DNA from: Sphingobacterium puteale
GTDB lineage: Bacteria > Bacteroidota > Bacteroidia > Sphingobacteriales > Sphingobacteriaceae
DNA length: 64,000 nucleotides
NCBI RefSeq assembly: GCF_003627955.1
Contig: NZ_RBWS01000013.1
Location: forward strand, 62,001-126,000
Reading direction: 5' to 3'
The notes below the pieces were generated by a model that was given only the letters and a program-made list of their open reading frames with translations, made no database searches and was not told the DNA's origin. Below, piece after piece: positions 35,357 to 45,008 of the stretch. The translations under genes and the position numbers were made by a program. Numbering within the stretch: position 1 is the first letter of the stretch; every line of letters begins with the position of its first letter.

Positions 35357-36205
35357 TTAAAATCTTTTAAGGACTTCTTGCCAAAGGTTGGGATAATCTG
35401 TCTGAATCAGCCGTACAAAAGGATATTTTTCCAAAAAAGACCGATAAATGTCTTCGCCCTCTTGTCCTGCCTTATCGTCATATTCACCAAGACTATTCAT
35501 CCAAAAATAAATACCTTGCTGCCGCATTGAATCAAGCCTTTTGGTATCCGTAAACGACTCATCAAGGTGAACGATTGAGGTTATCTTCATCTTTAGAATG
35601 GCATTCAAATCATTCATGCTGCGTGCCCGTGGAAAGAGCGTCACCTTTGGATTGAGTTTGTAAATCCTAGGCATATCCTTATAATCATAAAGAAAGAACA
35701 ACACCTCATCTTCCATCCCTTCTTTTTCAACAAGATCATAGGTTTTCTCGATCAACTCTTTTCGATCTTCCTTAAAGTCTAGATCTACAATAATTTTTCC
35801 TTTCGCTACGCGTAAAGCTTCTTCTAACGTGGGTACAGCATATTCCGACGCTTCACCGTTAGCCTTGGTACGTAAGCGTAGCTGTCGAATCTCGTTGAAG
35901 GTATGTTTGGAGACCTCACCTTCTCCAGTTGTGGTGCGGTTTAAGGTTTTATCGTGCATGAGCACCAGTACACCGTCTTTGGTCGCTCTCACATCGACCT
36001 CAACTACTGAAACGCCTTGCCGAATGGCTTCTTCAATAGCAGCGATCGAGTTTTCTGGCTGTTCCAGGTGTGCCCCACGATGTGCTACGATATGCAGACT
36101 TTTTTGGTCCAGCCTTTTTATTAAATCAATTGATTGGGCATATAGACTCGTCGTAAAACTTATTATTATACTCAACAAGAGAGTAGAAAACAGCGTCTTT
36201 TTCAT
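35357..36205 (-). CDS. Glycerophosphodiester phosphodiesterase, secreted
   Basis: It hydrolyses glycerophosphodiesters to glycerol-3-phosphate and an alcohol. From the Met at 36205 it has 282 residues with a clear signal peptide ending at SLYAQ. The frame is open further upstream to 36295, but that extension overlaps the preceding gene and hides the signal. The GDPD active-site set is present: HRG at 42-44, ENS at 51-53, EVD at 69-71 and HD at 84-85, then VDLDFKEDRKEL. The C-terminal FWMNSLGEYDDKAG fits the family. It is the last gene after the phosphatase, with about 50 nt between them. The pair suggests release of phosphate and glycerol from phospholipid head groups. Confidence 0.92.
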   Translation of the reverse strand: MKKTLFSTLLLSIIISFTTSLYAQSIDLIKRLDQKSLHIVAHRGAHLEQPENSIAAIEEAIRQGVSVVEVDVRATKDGVLVLMHDKTLNRTTTGEGEVSKHTFNEIRQLRLRTKANGEASEYAVPTLEEALRVAKGKIIVDLDFKEDRKELIEKTYDLVEKEGMEDEVLFFLYDYKDMPRIYKLNPKVTLFPRARSMNDLNAILKMKITSIVHLDESFTDTKRLDSMRQQGIYFWMNSLGEYDDKAGQEGEDIYRSFLEKYPFVRLIQTDYPNLWQEVLKRF

Positions 36206-36254
36206 CATATACAGGTATTTTTTAAGCATTTTTTTATTCAGCCATAAGGTGAAA

Positions 36255-37448
36255 TCACTTTTTTGACAGTTCAAATGAATCAAACAATTGTCCATTCAGC
36301 TTATAACTTGCAAAATAGAGCTTATTTGCCGTGAGTTTTATTACTTGGTACAGCTGTGTTTGCTCCGTTGCAACATCCATCCATCGTTCAGAATCGGACT
36401 CATACATCTTCGGTCCGGCCACCGACAATAGGTATACAGGACGCTTTCGGCCAAGACTGCCCCGGGCATAGGTATGATCATGGCCCTGCAAAACCAAATC
36501 AACACCATATTTTTCCAAGATGGGTTTAAATCGTTCTCTTAATATCGTATTATCACGACTTTTGGCTGTAGAATATACCGGATGATGCATCACGACGATA
36601 TTCCATTTTTTTGTGGAAGAGGAAAGTACACGCTCCAGCCATTTTTCTTGTGTAGAAGCCGCTACCGAATCCAGCATAATTAATTGGGAGTTCAGAGAAA
36701 CAATGCGCAGGTCCTGATAGTCCAAATAGTAAACTGCATCCTGTAATCCCTCAGGTCCATTTTTTGGCAGGTTAAACTGTACTTTCCAATGCGGATCCAG
36801 AACCAGACGCCCTGTCGAATCCCGTCGGTATTCATGATTCCCTGGCGTGGGGATAGCAGGTATCATTTGATGAATAAACCCTGTCCCTTCATACCATTCA
36901 GCCCATTCCTCATCCGTATTGGAACGATTGATCAGATCACCGGCATGAACAATAAAACGAGCGTTTGATTCCTGCTGAAAAGCACGACGAATCGTCCTTG
37001 ACCAGCGCGAACGCAAATCATTCTGTGCATCCCCCAGGTAGATAAAGGAAAAATCACCCGATTGTGCCGCCGTTCTAAATTGATTCCATGGGCTCCAGTG
37101 TATACCGTCACCGACACGATAGGTATAGGTTGTTCCGGGTTTTAAATTCCGAAAGCTAACATGGTTGTAAATATCCTTCTGCTCGCCCCTTTCCAGATAC
37201 GATCGGGTACCTTCAACTGTATGCGCTTTTGTTTCTAAATCGGGATTGCTTTGCTCTTCGGCAATCTGTCCTATTATTTTATCGCCATTACCTGTCGCGC
37301 GCCAGGAGACTGACTGTGTGCTGCTCGGATCGTCAGACCAGGTCAACATAATCCGATCCGGCTGTTTATCTGTCACACTGGACTGTGCCTGACCATACGT
37401 CATGGAACAACATAACGCTATTGCTAGAAAAAGAGGTTTTATTTTCAT
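36255..37448 (-). CDS. Purple-acid-phosphatase-like metallophosphoesterase with N-terminal fibronectin-type domain
   Basis: The 397-residue protein has a signal peptide ending near YGQAQ and an N-terminal beta-sandwich (about 30-128: DRIMLTWSDDPSSTQSVSW, LKPGTTYTYRVGDG), as in purple acid phosphatases. The dinuclear-metal motifs are complete: GDAQND (139-144), GDLINR (170-175), GNHEY (203-207), HHP (288-290) and GHDHTYARG (322-330). Such enzymes cleave phosphomonoesters or diesters in the periplasm. It follows the SusD gene by 31 nt and precedes the glycerophosphodiesterase. This points to phosphate-ester scavenging rather than glycan breakdown for the whole cluster. Confidence 0.92.
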   Translation of the reverse strand: MKIKPLFLAIALCCSMTYGQAQSSVTDKQPDRIMLTWSDDPSSTQSVSWRATGNGDKIIGQIAEEQSNPDLETKAHTVEGTRSYLERGEQKDIYNHVSFRNLKPGTTYTYRVGDGIHWSPWNQFRTAAQSGDFSFIYLGDAQNDLRSRWSRTIRRAFQQESNARFIVHAGDLINRSNTDEEWAEWYEGTGFIHQMIPAIPTPGNHEYRRDSTGRLVLDPHWKVQFNLPKNGPEGLQDAVYYLDYQDLRIVSLNSQLIMLDSVAASTQEKWLERVLSSSTKKWNIVVMHHPVYSTAKSRDNTILRERFKPILEKYGVDLVLQGHDHTYARGSLGRKRPVYLLSVAGPKMYESDSERWMDVATEQTQLYQVIKLTANKLYFASYKLNGQLFDSFELSKK

Positions 37449-37479
37449 TTGTTATTTTAATCTATATATCCTGTAATTT

Positions 37480-39132
37480 TTACCAAGGTTTGCCCGTTCC
37501 TTGCAATAACCAAGGTTTGGACCAGGCACTATTTTCATTATCGGCCTGCGAATACGCTGTTTTCTCAATACGGCTTAACGCTTCTTCGGCATTCTTTTGA
37601 TTCACACTCATTTCTGTCTGCATGTAAGGTACACGTACCGGGAGCTGTGTACGGATCGCTGCTGGTCCAGCATTTAATTTTGGATACCCCGTTCTCCGAT
37701 AATCAAACCAAGCCTGTGCAGCAGTGGACCAGCTAGCGATCCATTTTTGCTCCATAATCTGTACTTGTGTATTTTCAAAAGTCACACCTTTTTGGCGAAT
37801 ATAATCTGCGTAATTTGACGCTTTTCCCCAGCTTGTCAGCGAGGCTTGAATACCACGTTCATAATATGCACGCGCAGTCTCAGGTACAGCCCAGCCCTTC
37901 CAGGCCGCTTCAGCCAAGATAAACTCCACTTCGGCCGCAGTCAACAACCTCGCTTTGAGCAAAGTTCCCTTGGCCGAGCGATAAATATCGTTAAGGTAAG
38001 AAACATGCGGATTGATGGAAGTCTGTCCTGGCGTTGGATTCAAATTATAGGCAGAAGGATTTTTCGATCCACTTGGTGGTAAGCCCACATAATCCTTGTC
38101 TGTATCAATAGGTATCCCCTTGACTACATCGGGTGACAGGATGCGAATGCCGTTAACAATTTTATCAGTACCAGGGGGTACCGTGCTGCTCACTTCTATT
38201 GGTATCTCGACCTTTTTTGCCCACACAGCCAGTCGTGGATCATTCAATTCCTGAAGTCGATCGACAAATGTCGCACACATTTTCATTCTTCTGAAATTGC
38301 TTCCACTGGCATCATACACCGTATTTGACGGCCACGAATCGGCGGCATTATTGCCAGCAAAATCCATCAGTACCTCGTCTGCCGAATTGGTGATCAGTGG
38401 AAATTTATCGGGATTGGCCAGCATGTTTTCAACCCCTTGCCTAGCAAAAGTATTCGCCTTCTCCGAAATACGCATATAATACCTCAAGGCTAGGGAATTG
38501 GCAAAACGGCGCCATTTGGAGGCTTTACCACCAAAATACACATCAGCACCCGCCAATACCTCATAGGATGCATCCGGTCGTGAAAGCAGTTCATTTGCCT
38601 GTTTTAGTTCTTCAATAATACCTTTGTAGATCACCTCCTGGCTATCGTATTTTGGAAAATTATATTTTGTATCTCCAAGTTCTGCTTTCAGGGCATCCGT
38701 ATAAGGCGCATCGCCCCATAAATCGCTGATCAGGCCAAACAGATAGGCACGCATCACCAGGGCAACACCCTGATGAAAATCCAGCCCCAATTTCTCCGCC
38801 CGTTTACGCATCAGTTCATTATCACGCAGAAAACCATAGTAACTGTCCCAGCTCAAAATCCCCCCTGTCCATTCATAGTCATTGTGCGAGTTGAACCAAG
38901 CATCAAACTGCGTATGTTGCATCACTCCACCAAGATCGGAGAAACTTAATTCATTGTATTTTTGTGCTGCTCCCGTCAATATCGTTGGCAATAGCAGATT
39001 GGGATTTGCATCCTCTTCACTCACTCCGTTCGGATTGATATTGAGTTCTGTCAAGTCTTTACAAGCAGAAATATTCAAAACCATCCCGAAGGCAATGATC
39101 ATTGTTGTTAATGTCTTCAACTGTTTTTTCAT
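37480..39132 (-). CDS. SusD/RagB-type outer membrane lipoprotein (SusD-like_2)
   Basis: This 550-residue lipoprotein has a lipobox ending at Cys24 (NISAC) and the SusD-like_2 opening LTELNINPNGVSEEDANPNLLLPTIL. Conserved helices include MRAYLFGLISDLWGDAPYTDAL and WRRFANSLALRYYMRIS, and the C-terminal IMEQKWIASWSTAAQAWFDYRRTGYP. It partners the STN-SusC gene 14 nt upstream. Given the downstream phosphatase and glycerophosphodiesterase, its ligand may be a phosphorylated or phosphodiester compound, which is inference. Confidence 0.93.
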   Translation of the reverse strand: MKKQLKTLTTMIIAFGMVLNISACKDLTELNINPNGVSEEDANPNLLLPTILTGAAQKYNELSFSDLGGVMQHTQFDAWFNSHNDYEWTGGILSWDSYYGFLRDNELMRKRAEKLGLDFHQGVALVMRAYLFGLISDLWGDAPYTDALKAELGDTKYNFPKYDSQEVIYKGIIEELKQANELLSRPDASYEVLAGADVYFGGKASKWRRFANSLALRYYMRISEKANTFARQGVENMLANPDKFPLITNSADEVLMDFAGNNAADSWPSNTVYDASGSNFRRMKMCATFVDRLQELNDPRLAVWAKKVEIPIEVSSTVPPGTDKIVNGIRILSPDVVKGIPIDTDKDYVGLPPSGSKNPSAYNLNPTPGQTSINPHVSYLNDIYRSAKGTLLKARLLTAAEVEFILAEAAWKGWAVPETARAYYERGIQASLTSWGKASNYADYIRQKGVTFENTQVQIMEQKWIASWSTAAQAWFDYRRTGYPKLNAGPAAIRTQLPVRVPYMQTEMSVNQKNAEEALSRIEKTAYSQADNENSAWSKPWLLQGTGKPW

Positions 39133-39146
39133 CGTTATTAGCGGTG

Positions 39147-42100
39147 TTAAAATGTCACATTTACTTTAAATCCTATCGGCATTGACCAAGGCGTCACGTT
39201 ATAACGCTCAATTCCTTGCTTAAATCCGATGCCTGTTTCGGGTTGGAAAGCCATTTCGGGATCTATTCCTACTTTTGCTTTGGTCCATAAGATCAGATTG
39301 CGTGTATAAACCCCTAGGCTTCCATTCGCAATGCCGAGCCGTTTCAACCATTTTCCCGACAGATCGTAGCTAAAAGAAAGTTCACGAAGTTTGACAAATG
39401 AAGCATCGAATGTTGCGGCATTCATAAAGTCCCAGGGATAATTATCTGAGTAAGCAATATATTTGGTCCCCTCGGCGCCTAAATTTTCAGTATAGCCTGT
39501 GATATTTCCCTTATCATCGTATTGGGCAATCACCCCGGGGTTAAATACACCGAAATTTCCGGTGACACCGCCCACATTCACAGGATAACCGCCATACTCT
39601 TCCCCCGGCCCCCCCACAATCGGATAGCGGTTCCCTTCCACTCGCACCAGATTATTATCTATCAGGTAATTTCGAAGTGTCTCTCCTGTCATTCCTTTGG
39701 GGTTGATCAGCTGATCAAGAAAACGCTGTGTGGTCAGGTTGGATTCAAAATACCGATAAGTTTGTGACATGAATTTTCCACCAAAACGCATATCCGCCGC
39801 GATATTCATTGTCCACTTTTTATACCTTAAGCTGGACTGCAGCCCCATGGTAAAATCCGGATTAAAGTTTCCGATCTTATTCCGGCTATTATTGATCCGG
39901 ACAGCCTGCCAGGAACCATTTTTGTTCAGGATTGGAAATCCGTAATAAGGTGATGACTGATCTTCAACTGTGACCAGCTTCGAATCGTATAAATCACCGA
40001 TTTCTTCCCCTACGTAGGTTCGTGCTCCGCCTCTGCCGTCGGTCCAAAAGGTATAAAATTCGACCCCTTCCGATAATTCATCAATACGCGTACGGTTGCG
40101 ATGCCAGTTGAGCCCGAGATCCCAGGACCAATTTTCTTTGGCGATAGGCCGCCCCGAGAGGGCCAGCTCGATACCGCGGCTACTCAATAAGCCGGCATTA
40201 ATATTTTTTGAATTGAAACCACTTGAACTTGGGAGCGTCGTAGAGATGATCTGGTTTTTATTCTCTAACTTGTAATAAGTCCCCTCAAACTTTAAGCGAT
40301 TGTTCCACAGCCCCAGATCCATCCCTAACTCATAAGACGTGGCGATCTCGGGTTTCAGGTCAGGAATCAAGAGCGCTCCGGAGCGTGTCAGGCGCAGTAC
40401 ATCACCCCAGCTACCCGGATTACTCAGCACATTGGATAAGTTATAAGGATAGGTGTCATTTCCGACACGTGCAACTCCAGCTCTAAGCTTCATTAAATGA
40501 ATAGCTTTAGGTAGCTTCAATACCTGATTGGCCAGTAGACTTAATGATGCCGAAGGATAAAAATAGGATCGGTTGTCTACCGGAAGCGTACTAGACCAAT
40601 CGTTACGCCCTGTCAGATCCAGATAAACCATATCACGATAACTGAGATTCACCAATCCATACACACTGTTTATTGCTCTTTCCGAGATAGAGCTGTAGAA
40701 GTCCAGATTCAGCGGACTGATGTTTGCCAAAGTATATAAGCCAGGTGTGATCAGACCGGCACCATTTTTTGATATGTTTTGTACAGACTTACCGTGATTA
40801 TAACGGAGGTTGCCACCCAATGAACCAGCTACATTGAAATTGCCTATTTTCTGCGTGTAAGTGGTTAGAAAATCAATATTCTGTTCCATATTCATCAGAT
40901 TCACGATACCGTAAGCACCTCTGGGTTCATTGGTGTAACTATAAGGGATTTTCGTTTCCCTATTTTCCCAGTAAACATCTGTGGCATAGCGCAGCATCGC
41001 GGTCCAGTCTTTTTTAATCTTCCAATCCAGTCGTAGATTTCCAAATACACGGTCCCGTGTGAAGGCATTATTGACGCCATAGGCCAGAAAATATGGATTA
41101 TTATGGTTGCCAATGGATTGGGAACGCTGTTGTATCTGTTCCTGTCCGGGGAGCCAATATTCTTCTAGATCGAGAATATTAATATGAGGAGCGACCTCAT
41201 ACGCTGCCTGAATGGGATTTGTACCCCGATTTCCTGCAGGTCTATTATTTGAATTATTTCGGCTGGCATCCAGTGAAAGACCTAAAGTCAGACTATTTCG
41301 AATTCGCATTGTTGAATTGATATTTAACGTATTTCGAAAAAGGTCTGCATTGGGAATAATCCCTTTATTTGCCATATTAGAATACGAAAAACGGTAATCC
41401 AATCGTTCACTACGGTTACTCAGGGAAATACCATTGGAGCTTGTAATACCCGTTTGTACGAAATTCTTAATATTGTCCGGATACGATTTCAATTCCGTTG
41501 GGATCGGCTTACCCTGCTCATCAAGCGGGCTATTCCATTGAACAGCTTTGTATCCTTTGTCTAAGGCCGGGCCGACCATCGCACTTGACTCCTCCTCGAT
41601 GATCAAATCTCCGGGCTGGTCTCCGGGTTTCCAGGGCATGGTACCGCTAGCAAACTTGTTATGCAAGTCGATAAACTTATAGGGAATATCAAATACCGTA
41701 TTGCTATTGACAGCAATCGTCATTTTTTCTGCATTCTTACCTGTCTTAGTTGTAATTAGTACGACACCATTGCCTGCTCTGGAACCATAAAGAGCTGCCG
41801 CACTGGGTCCCTTCAAGATCGAGATATTCTCGATATCTTCGGGATTGATATTGGCAATGGCATTACCATAATCGACTTTATTGTCATCCCCTATTTGACC
41901 GATATTATTCAGACTATTCATTAACGGCACCCCATCGACGACAAAAAGCGGCTGATTGTCTGTACTCAACGAAGAAGCTCCCCGAATCACCATATTGACT
42001 GTCGAGCCTGCCGGCCCCGTTGAACTGATCGTGACTCCCGGAACTTTCCCCGCCATTCCAACCAAAAAATTATCATTGTTGACACGGTTGAGATCCTCGC

Positions 42101-42845
42101 CTTTAATCTTTCCGACGGCATAACCCAGGGAACGATCCTGACGTTTGATCCCTAGTGCCGTTACCACAACTTCATCAAGCACACTATCATTTCCTTTTAA
42201 GAACACCTGACGTACAGCAGTATTGTTATCGTCCAGTTTTACATTATGAAGCTCCTTTTTCTCATAGCCAACATGTGTAATCACCACATGATATTCACCT
42301 GCGGGCAACTTGATGGTTACCTCCCCTTTTGCATTGGACAAGCTCTTCTGTTCCGCCTGGAGCACATGCACCGACGCACCAGCTACAGGTTTGTTGTCCT
42401 CATCTAAAATCTGCAACTTCAGCGGATAAGAGGTTTGCTTGCTCGCATTTCGAACAAGGACAATCCCGCCCGCGACTTTCCTTGATTGAATGTCGGTACC
42501 TCTCAAAATATAGTTCAATACCTCATCGACACGCACATTGCGGAATACCTTTTCAGTTATTGCTATACGCTCCAGCTGGAGAATATTCCGATCATAACCA
42601 ATTGCCTGACCTGTTTCCTGTGACAGCTGGAGCACAGCCTCAGCCGCATTACCATTACGAAGATGAATATTGATCAGATCGCTCGGTATCAGATGTACGC
42701 TATCCATTGACCCGGCACGACTATTTGTTCCCGAAATAGAAAGCACTGAACAGAGCGCGAGCTTTGCTGCCAGGCTGGTGAGCTTTGTTATTTTATACAT
42801 ATATTTGTACGAATGTTTTTTAACATGACTTATTAAGGTGCTCAC
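39147..42845 (-). CDS. SusC/RagA-family TonB-dependent transporter with N-terminal STN signalling domain
   Basis: This 1232-residue transporter is long because of an STN (secretin/TonB short N-terminal) domain at about 50-130: IHLRNGNAAEAVLQLSQETG, RNVRVDEVLNYILRGT. The domain contacts FecR in the periplasm and passes on the substrate-bound state. A carboxypeptidase-regulatory-like domain follows, then DEVVVTALGIKRQDRSLGYA, the plug (MVIRGASSLSTDNQPLFVVDG, ISILKGPSAAALYGSRAG) and a complete barrel ending in VNVTF. M1 or M16 (42800) could be the start; the latter gives a more compact signal peptide. It lies directly downstream of fecI- and fecR-type genes, so this is a surface-signalling system. 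Confidence 0.94.
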   Translation of the reverse strand: MSTLISHVKKHSYKYMYKITKLTSLAAKLALCSVLSISGTNSRAGSMDSVHLIPSDLINIHLRNGNAAEAVLQLSQETGQAIGYDRNILQLERIAITEKVFRNVRVDEVLNYILRGTDIQSRKVAGGIVLVRNASKQTSYPLKLQILDEDNKPVAGASVHVLQAEQKSLSNAKGEVTIKLPAGEYHVVITHVGYEKKELHNVKLDDNNTAVRQVFLKGNDSVLDEVVVTALGIKRQDRSLGYAVGKIKGEDLNRVNNDNFLVGMAGKVPGVTISSTGPAGSTVNMVIRGASSLSTDNQPLFVVDGVPLMNSLNNIGQIGDDNKVDYGNAIANINPEDIENISILKGPSAAALYGSRAGNGVVLITTKTGKNAEKMTIAVNSNTVFDIPYKFIDLHNKFASGTMPWKPGDQPGDLIIEEESSAMVGPALDKGYKAVQWNSPLDEQGKPIPTELKSYPDNIKNFVQTGITSSNGISLSNRSERLDYRFSYSNMANKGIIPNADLFRNTLNINSTMRIRNSLTLGLSLDASRNNSNNRPAGNRGTNPIQAAYEVAPHINILDLEEYWLPGQEQIQQRSQSIGNHNNPYFLAYGVNNAFTRDRVFGNLRLDWKIKKDWTAMLRYATDVYWENRETKIPYSYTNEPRGAYGIVNLMNMEQNIDFLTTYTQKIGNFNVAGSLGGNLRYNHGKSVQNISKNGAGLITPGLYTLANISPLNLDFYSSISERAINSVYGLVNLSYRDMVYLDLTGRNDWSSTLPVDNRSYFYPSASLSLLANQVLKLPKAIHLMKLRAGVARVGNDTYPYNLSNVLSNPGSWGDVLRLTRSGALLIPDLKPEIATSYELGMDLGLWNNRLKFEGTYYKLENKNQIISTTLPSSSGFNSKNINAGLLSSRGIELALSGRPIAKENWSWDLGLNWHRNRTRIDELSEGVEFYTFWTDGRGGARTYVGEEIGDLYDSKLVTVEDQSSPYYGFPILNKNGSWQAVRINNSRNKIGNFNPDFTMGLQSSLRYKKWTMNIAADMRFGGKFMSQTYRYFESNLTTQRFLDQLINPKGMTGETLRNYLIDNNLVRVEGNRYPIVGGPGEEYGGYPVNVGGVTGNFGVFNPGVIAQYDDKGNITGYTENLGAEGTKYIAYSDNYPWDFMNAATFDASFVKLRELSFSYDLSGKWLKRLGIANGSLGVYTRNLILWTKAKVGIDPEMAFQPETGIGFKQGIERYNVTPWSMPIGFKVNVTF

Positions 42846-42918
42846 TGGTCGATTTAGCGGTTTGCCAGATGAGCACTTTTCCTTTGTTAGATTTTCCGTC
42901 GTTTCCTGCTAATGCAGC

Positions 42919-43899
42919 TTATTTGTGTAAGATTATTTCATTTTTTTCCCTCCTAAATTTGATTTGATGAATAGTGCAGATCATAGTCAAGACCTGATCC
43001 AATGACTCAACCTGAGGAATCATCAGGGAGTAATTGAATTTATCCGTATCAAGGTTGTCTGCAATCAATACAACACCATAACGGTTGTAGATAATTTCTT
43101 TAAGCGCATTGAATCCCACATTGTTCAATAGCATTCCCCCCTGTGTCCATAGGTTTACGGTATTTGGATTCTGATCAAAAATTTCAAAATATTTTTTTGC
43201 CAGACTGTAACGTGCAGCTTTACCCCAAGTCAGGATACGTTGTTCCCCATTTTCTTCAGCGAACACCTTTACACGTCCGGTTTTAACTTCAACCGTAACT
43301 TGTCCGGAAGCCTGCGAACGATTGACATTAAAGGATGTCCCCAATACAGTGACTGAGACAGCTCCTGATGCTATCGTAAATGGATGCAGGGTATCACGCT
43401 TGACCTTGAAAAAAGCTTCGCCCCGATCTAAAAAAATGGCTCTACTTTTCCCATAGTTTATCTTATCATAACGAATCTGTGTATTTCCATTGAGAAAAAC
43501 GGAAGTTCCGTCAGGAAGAAAAATCTCCCGCAATTCACCAGCTTTCGTCACTGTTTGCGTAAGCTGCATTTCAGCTAATATTTTCCTAGAAGGAAGAGCT
43601 TGTTGATGATTCCGCAAAAATAAAAGAGATGAGATACCGAGTAATAGAATTGCCGCAGCGGCAGACAACCAGCGAAACCGCTGGATCCGAACTGCGCTTT
43701 TTCTTTCAGCTCGTAGGGTTGGTACAAGCCGTTTAGACAGTTCGTCCTTTACCGCATGACGATGGGCTGCATCATGAAACGGATTAATATCTTCTTCTGT
43801 AATAGACTGATACCAACTATCCACCTGTTCACTTTCCCTTTCGGTCAATTTTCCCTGCAGGTAATCTTGTATTATACGTTTAAAGTTCTCGATATTCAC
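42919..43899 (-). CDS. FecR-family anti-sigma factor
   Basis: The 326-residue protein has a cytoplasmic N-terminus (about 1-75) that would hold the sigma factor, one membrane helix at about 77-95, and a periplasmic FecR domain (RKILAEMQLTQTVTKAGELREIFLPDGTSVFLNG, VSVTVLGTSFNVN). A C-terminal DUF4974 domain follows (NVGFNALKEIIYNRYGVVLI, CTIHQIKFRREKNEIILHK), which contacts the STN domain of the transporter. It lies between the sigma gene (63 nt upstream) and the STN-SusC gene (73 nt downstream), the standard order. Confidence 0.93.
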   Translation of the reverse strand: MNIENFKRIIQDYLQGKLTERESEQVDSWYQSITEEDINPFHDAAHRHAVKDELSKRLVPTLRAERKSAVRIQRFRWLSAAAAILLLGISSLLFLRNHQQALPSRKILAEMQLTQTVTKAGELREIFLPDGTSVFLNGNTQIRYDKINYGKSRAIFLDRGEAFFKVKRDTLHPFTIASGAVSVTVLGTSFNVNRSQASGQVTVEVKTGRVKVFAEENGEQRILTWGKAARYSLAKKYFEIFDQNPNTVNLWTQGGMLLNNVGFNALKEIIYNRYGVVLIADNLDTDKFNYSLMIPQVESLDQVLTMICTIHQIKFRREKNEIILHK

Positions 43900-43962
43900 T
43901 GTTATTATTTTTTATTCTAATACAGGTGAATACCCTCGAAGTACTTTAATTCAATGTGTTTT

Positions 43963-44655
43963 TTATATTAAATAATAATGAAGCAGACAACTACCGGCGA
44001 AGAGTAAAAAAATAGAATCACGATCAGCAAATCGTTGTGTCAATTCCTGACGCAGGATTCTTCTTGCACCCGACAAATAATTTTTGACAGTCTGTTCGGC
44101 GAGGTTTAACTCTTTGGCGATTTGCGTTATCGAATAGTTTTCATAGCGCATCAAATAAACCGATCGCATCAATTTAGGCAACCGTCCAATAGACTCTTCC
44201 ACAATGACCTCCAACGCCTTGTACTTTGCCAGATTGTGATCATCTAAATTGGTAAATAGCTCCATTCGTTCGGCAGCCTGATCAAACACCTGTTTACGCA
44301 CCCGCTCCGTCGCATAATAATTGAGTACTTTGTTTTTAACAGAAGTATAGAGATAAGATTTCAAGGAGCTATAATCGGTGTTAATGAGATGGCGTTTTTC
44401 CCAGATGTGTATAAAAACTTCCTGTACGAGATCTTTTGCGGAGGCTTCATCCCTAAGATGGCGAAAGACCGTTGTATACAGCTCCTCCCAATACAAATCA
44501 AAAAAATAGGTAAAAGCTTTGGGATCACCCGCTTTAAAACGTGATAAATAATGGTTATCTACATGGCCTTTGGTCGTTTTCACCTTACAAAGATAGTGGC
44601 GCAAGATTACGGGAATGTTAATTTTTCCGGAAGATTTCAAACACAAGCTTCCCAT
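43963..44655 (-). CDS. ECF RNA polymerase sigma factor, FecI-like
   Basis: This 230-residue frame carries the two ECF regions: region 2 (FDLYWEELYTTVFRHLRDEASAKDLVQEVFIHIWEKR) and region 4 (IGRLPKLMRSVYLMRYENYSITQIAKELNLAEQTVKNYL). The N-terminus before the sigma domain is longer than usual. A GTG at 44583 would give 206 residues, closer to the family norm. A TATCTTTG, which looks like a -7 box, lies just upstream of that GTG, so the start is uncertain. It probably directs transcription of the downstream SusCD genes when the transporter signals through FecR. Confidence 0.9.
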   Translation of the reverse strand: MGSLCLKSSGKINIPVILRHYLCKVKTTKGHVDNHYLSRFKAGDPKAFTYFFDLYWEELYTTVFRHLRDEASAKDLVQEVFIHIWEKRHLINTDYSSLKSYLYTSVKNKVLNYYATERVRKQVFDQAAERMELFTNLDDHNLAKYKALEVIVEESIGRLPKLMRSVYLMRYENYSITQIAKELNLAEQTVKNYLSGARRILRQELTQRFADRDSIFLLFAGSCLLHYYLI

Positions 44656-45008
44656 TTATATGAGATGGGAGCGATATTGTACAATAAGCCTTTATTTTTG
44701 TTAATAACCGTGTTAAGTACCTAAGCATTAAAAGACATTTTGTTGAAAACCTGCCCAGCATGAGGTGGGTAATTTTTCTGTGCTTGCTTACAAGAAATAG
44801 TCAATTCATCGCCCGATCCTTTCGAGGTATCGTGCAATCATAAAAATGTTAACAACACTGTTAATTTGCTCTATATAAATGCTATTTATGTTAATAACGT
44901 TTTTACTTCATCCTATTTTCAAGGACAAAAAAGTCTGTTTAAAAAAATTATCGCGGTTGCTAAGGGTAAAACGAAAGTTAGCTGTCATAAAAATAAAGCT
45001 TAATCAAT
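44656..45008. other. Divergent intergenic region, no gene
   Basis: This 353-nt stretch separates the sigma gene (minus) and the TonB receptor gene (plus). It contains the short palindrome GTTAAC near 44852 and a second GTTAA nearby. I see no convincing promoter pair, terminator or structured RNA. ECF-dependent promoters may exist but have no consensus I can read here. Confidence 0.4.

Noticed and set aside
36206..36295. 30-residue N-terminal extension of the glycerophosphodiesterase
   Set aside because: It overlaps the preceding phosphatase gene and places the signal peptide internally; M31 at 36205 gives a clean signal.
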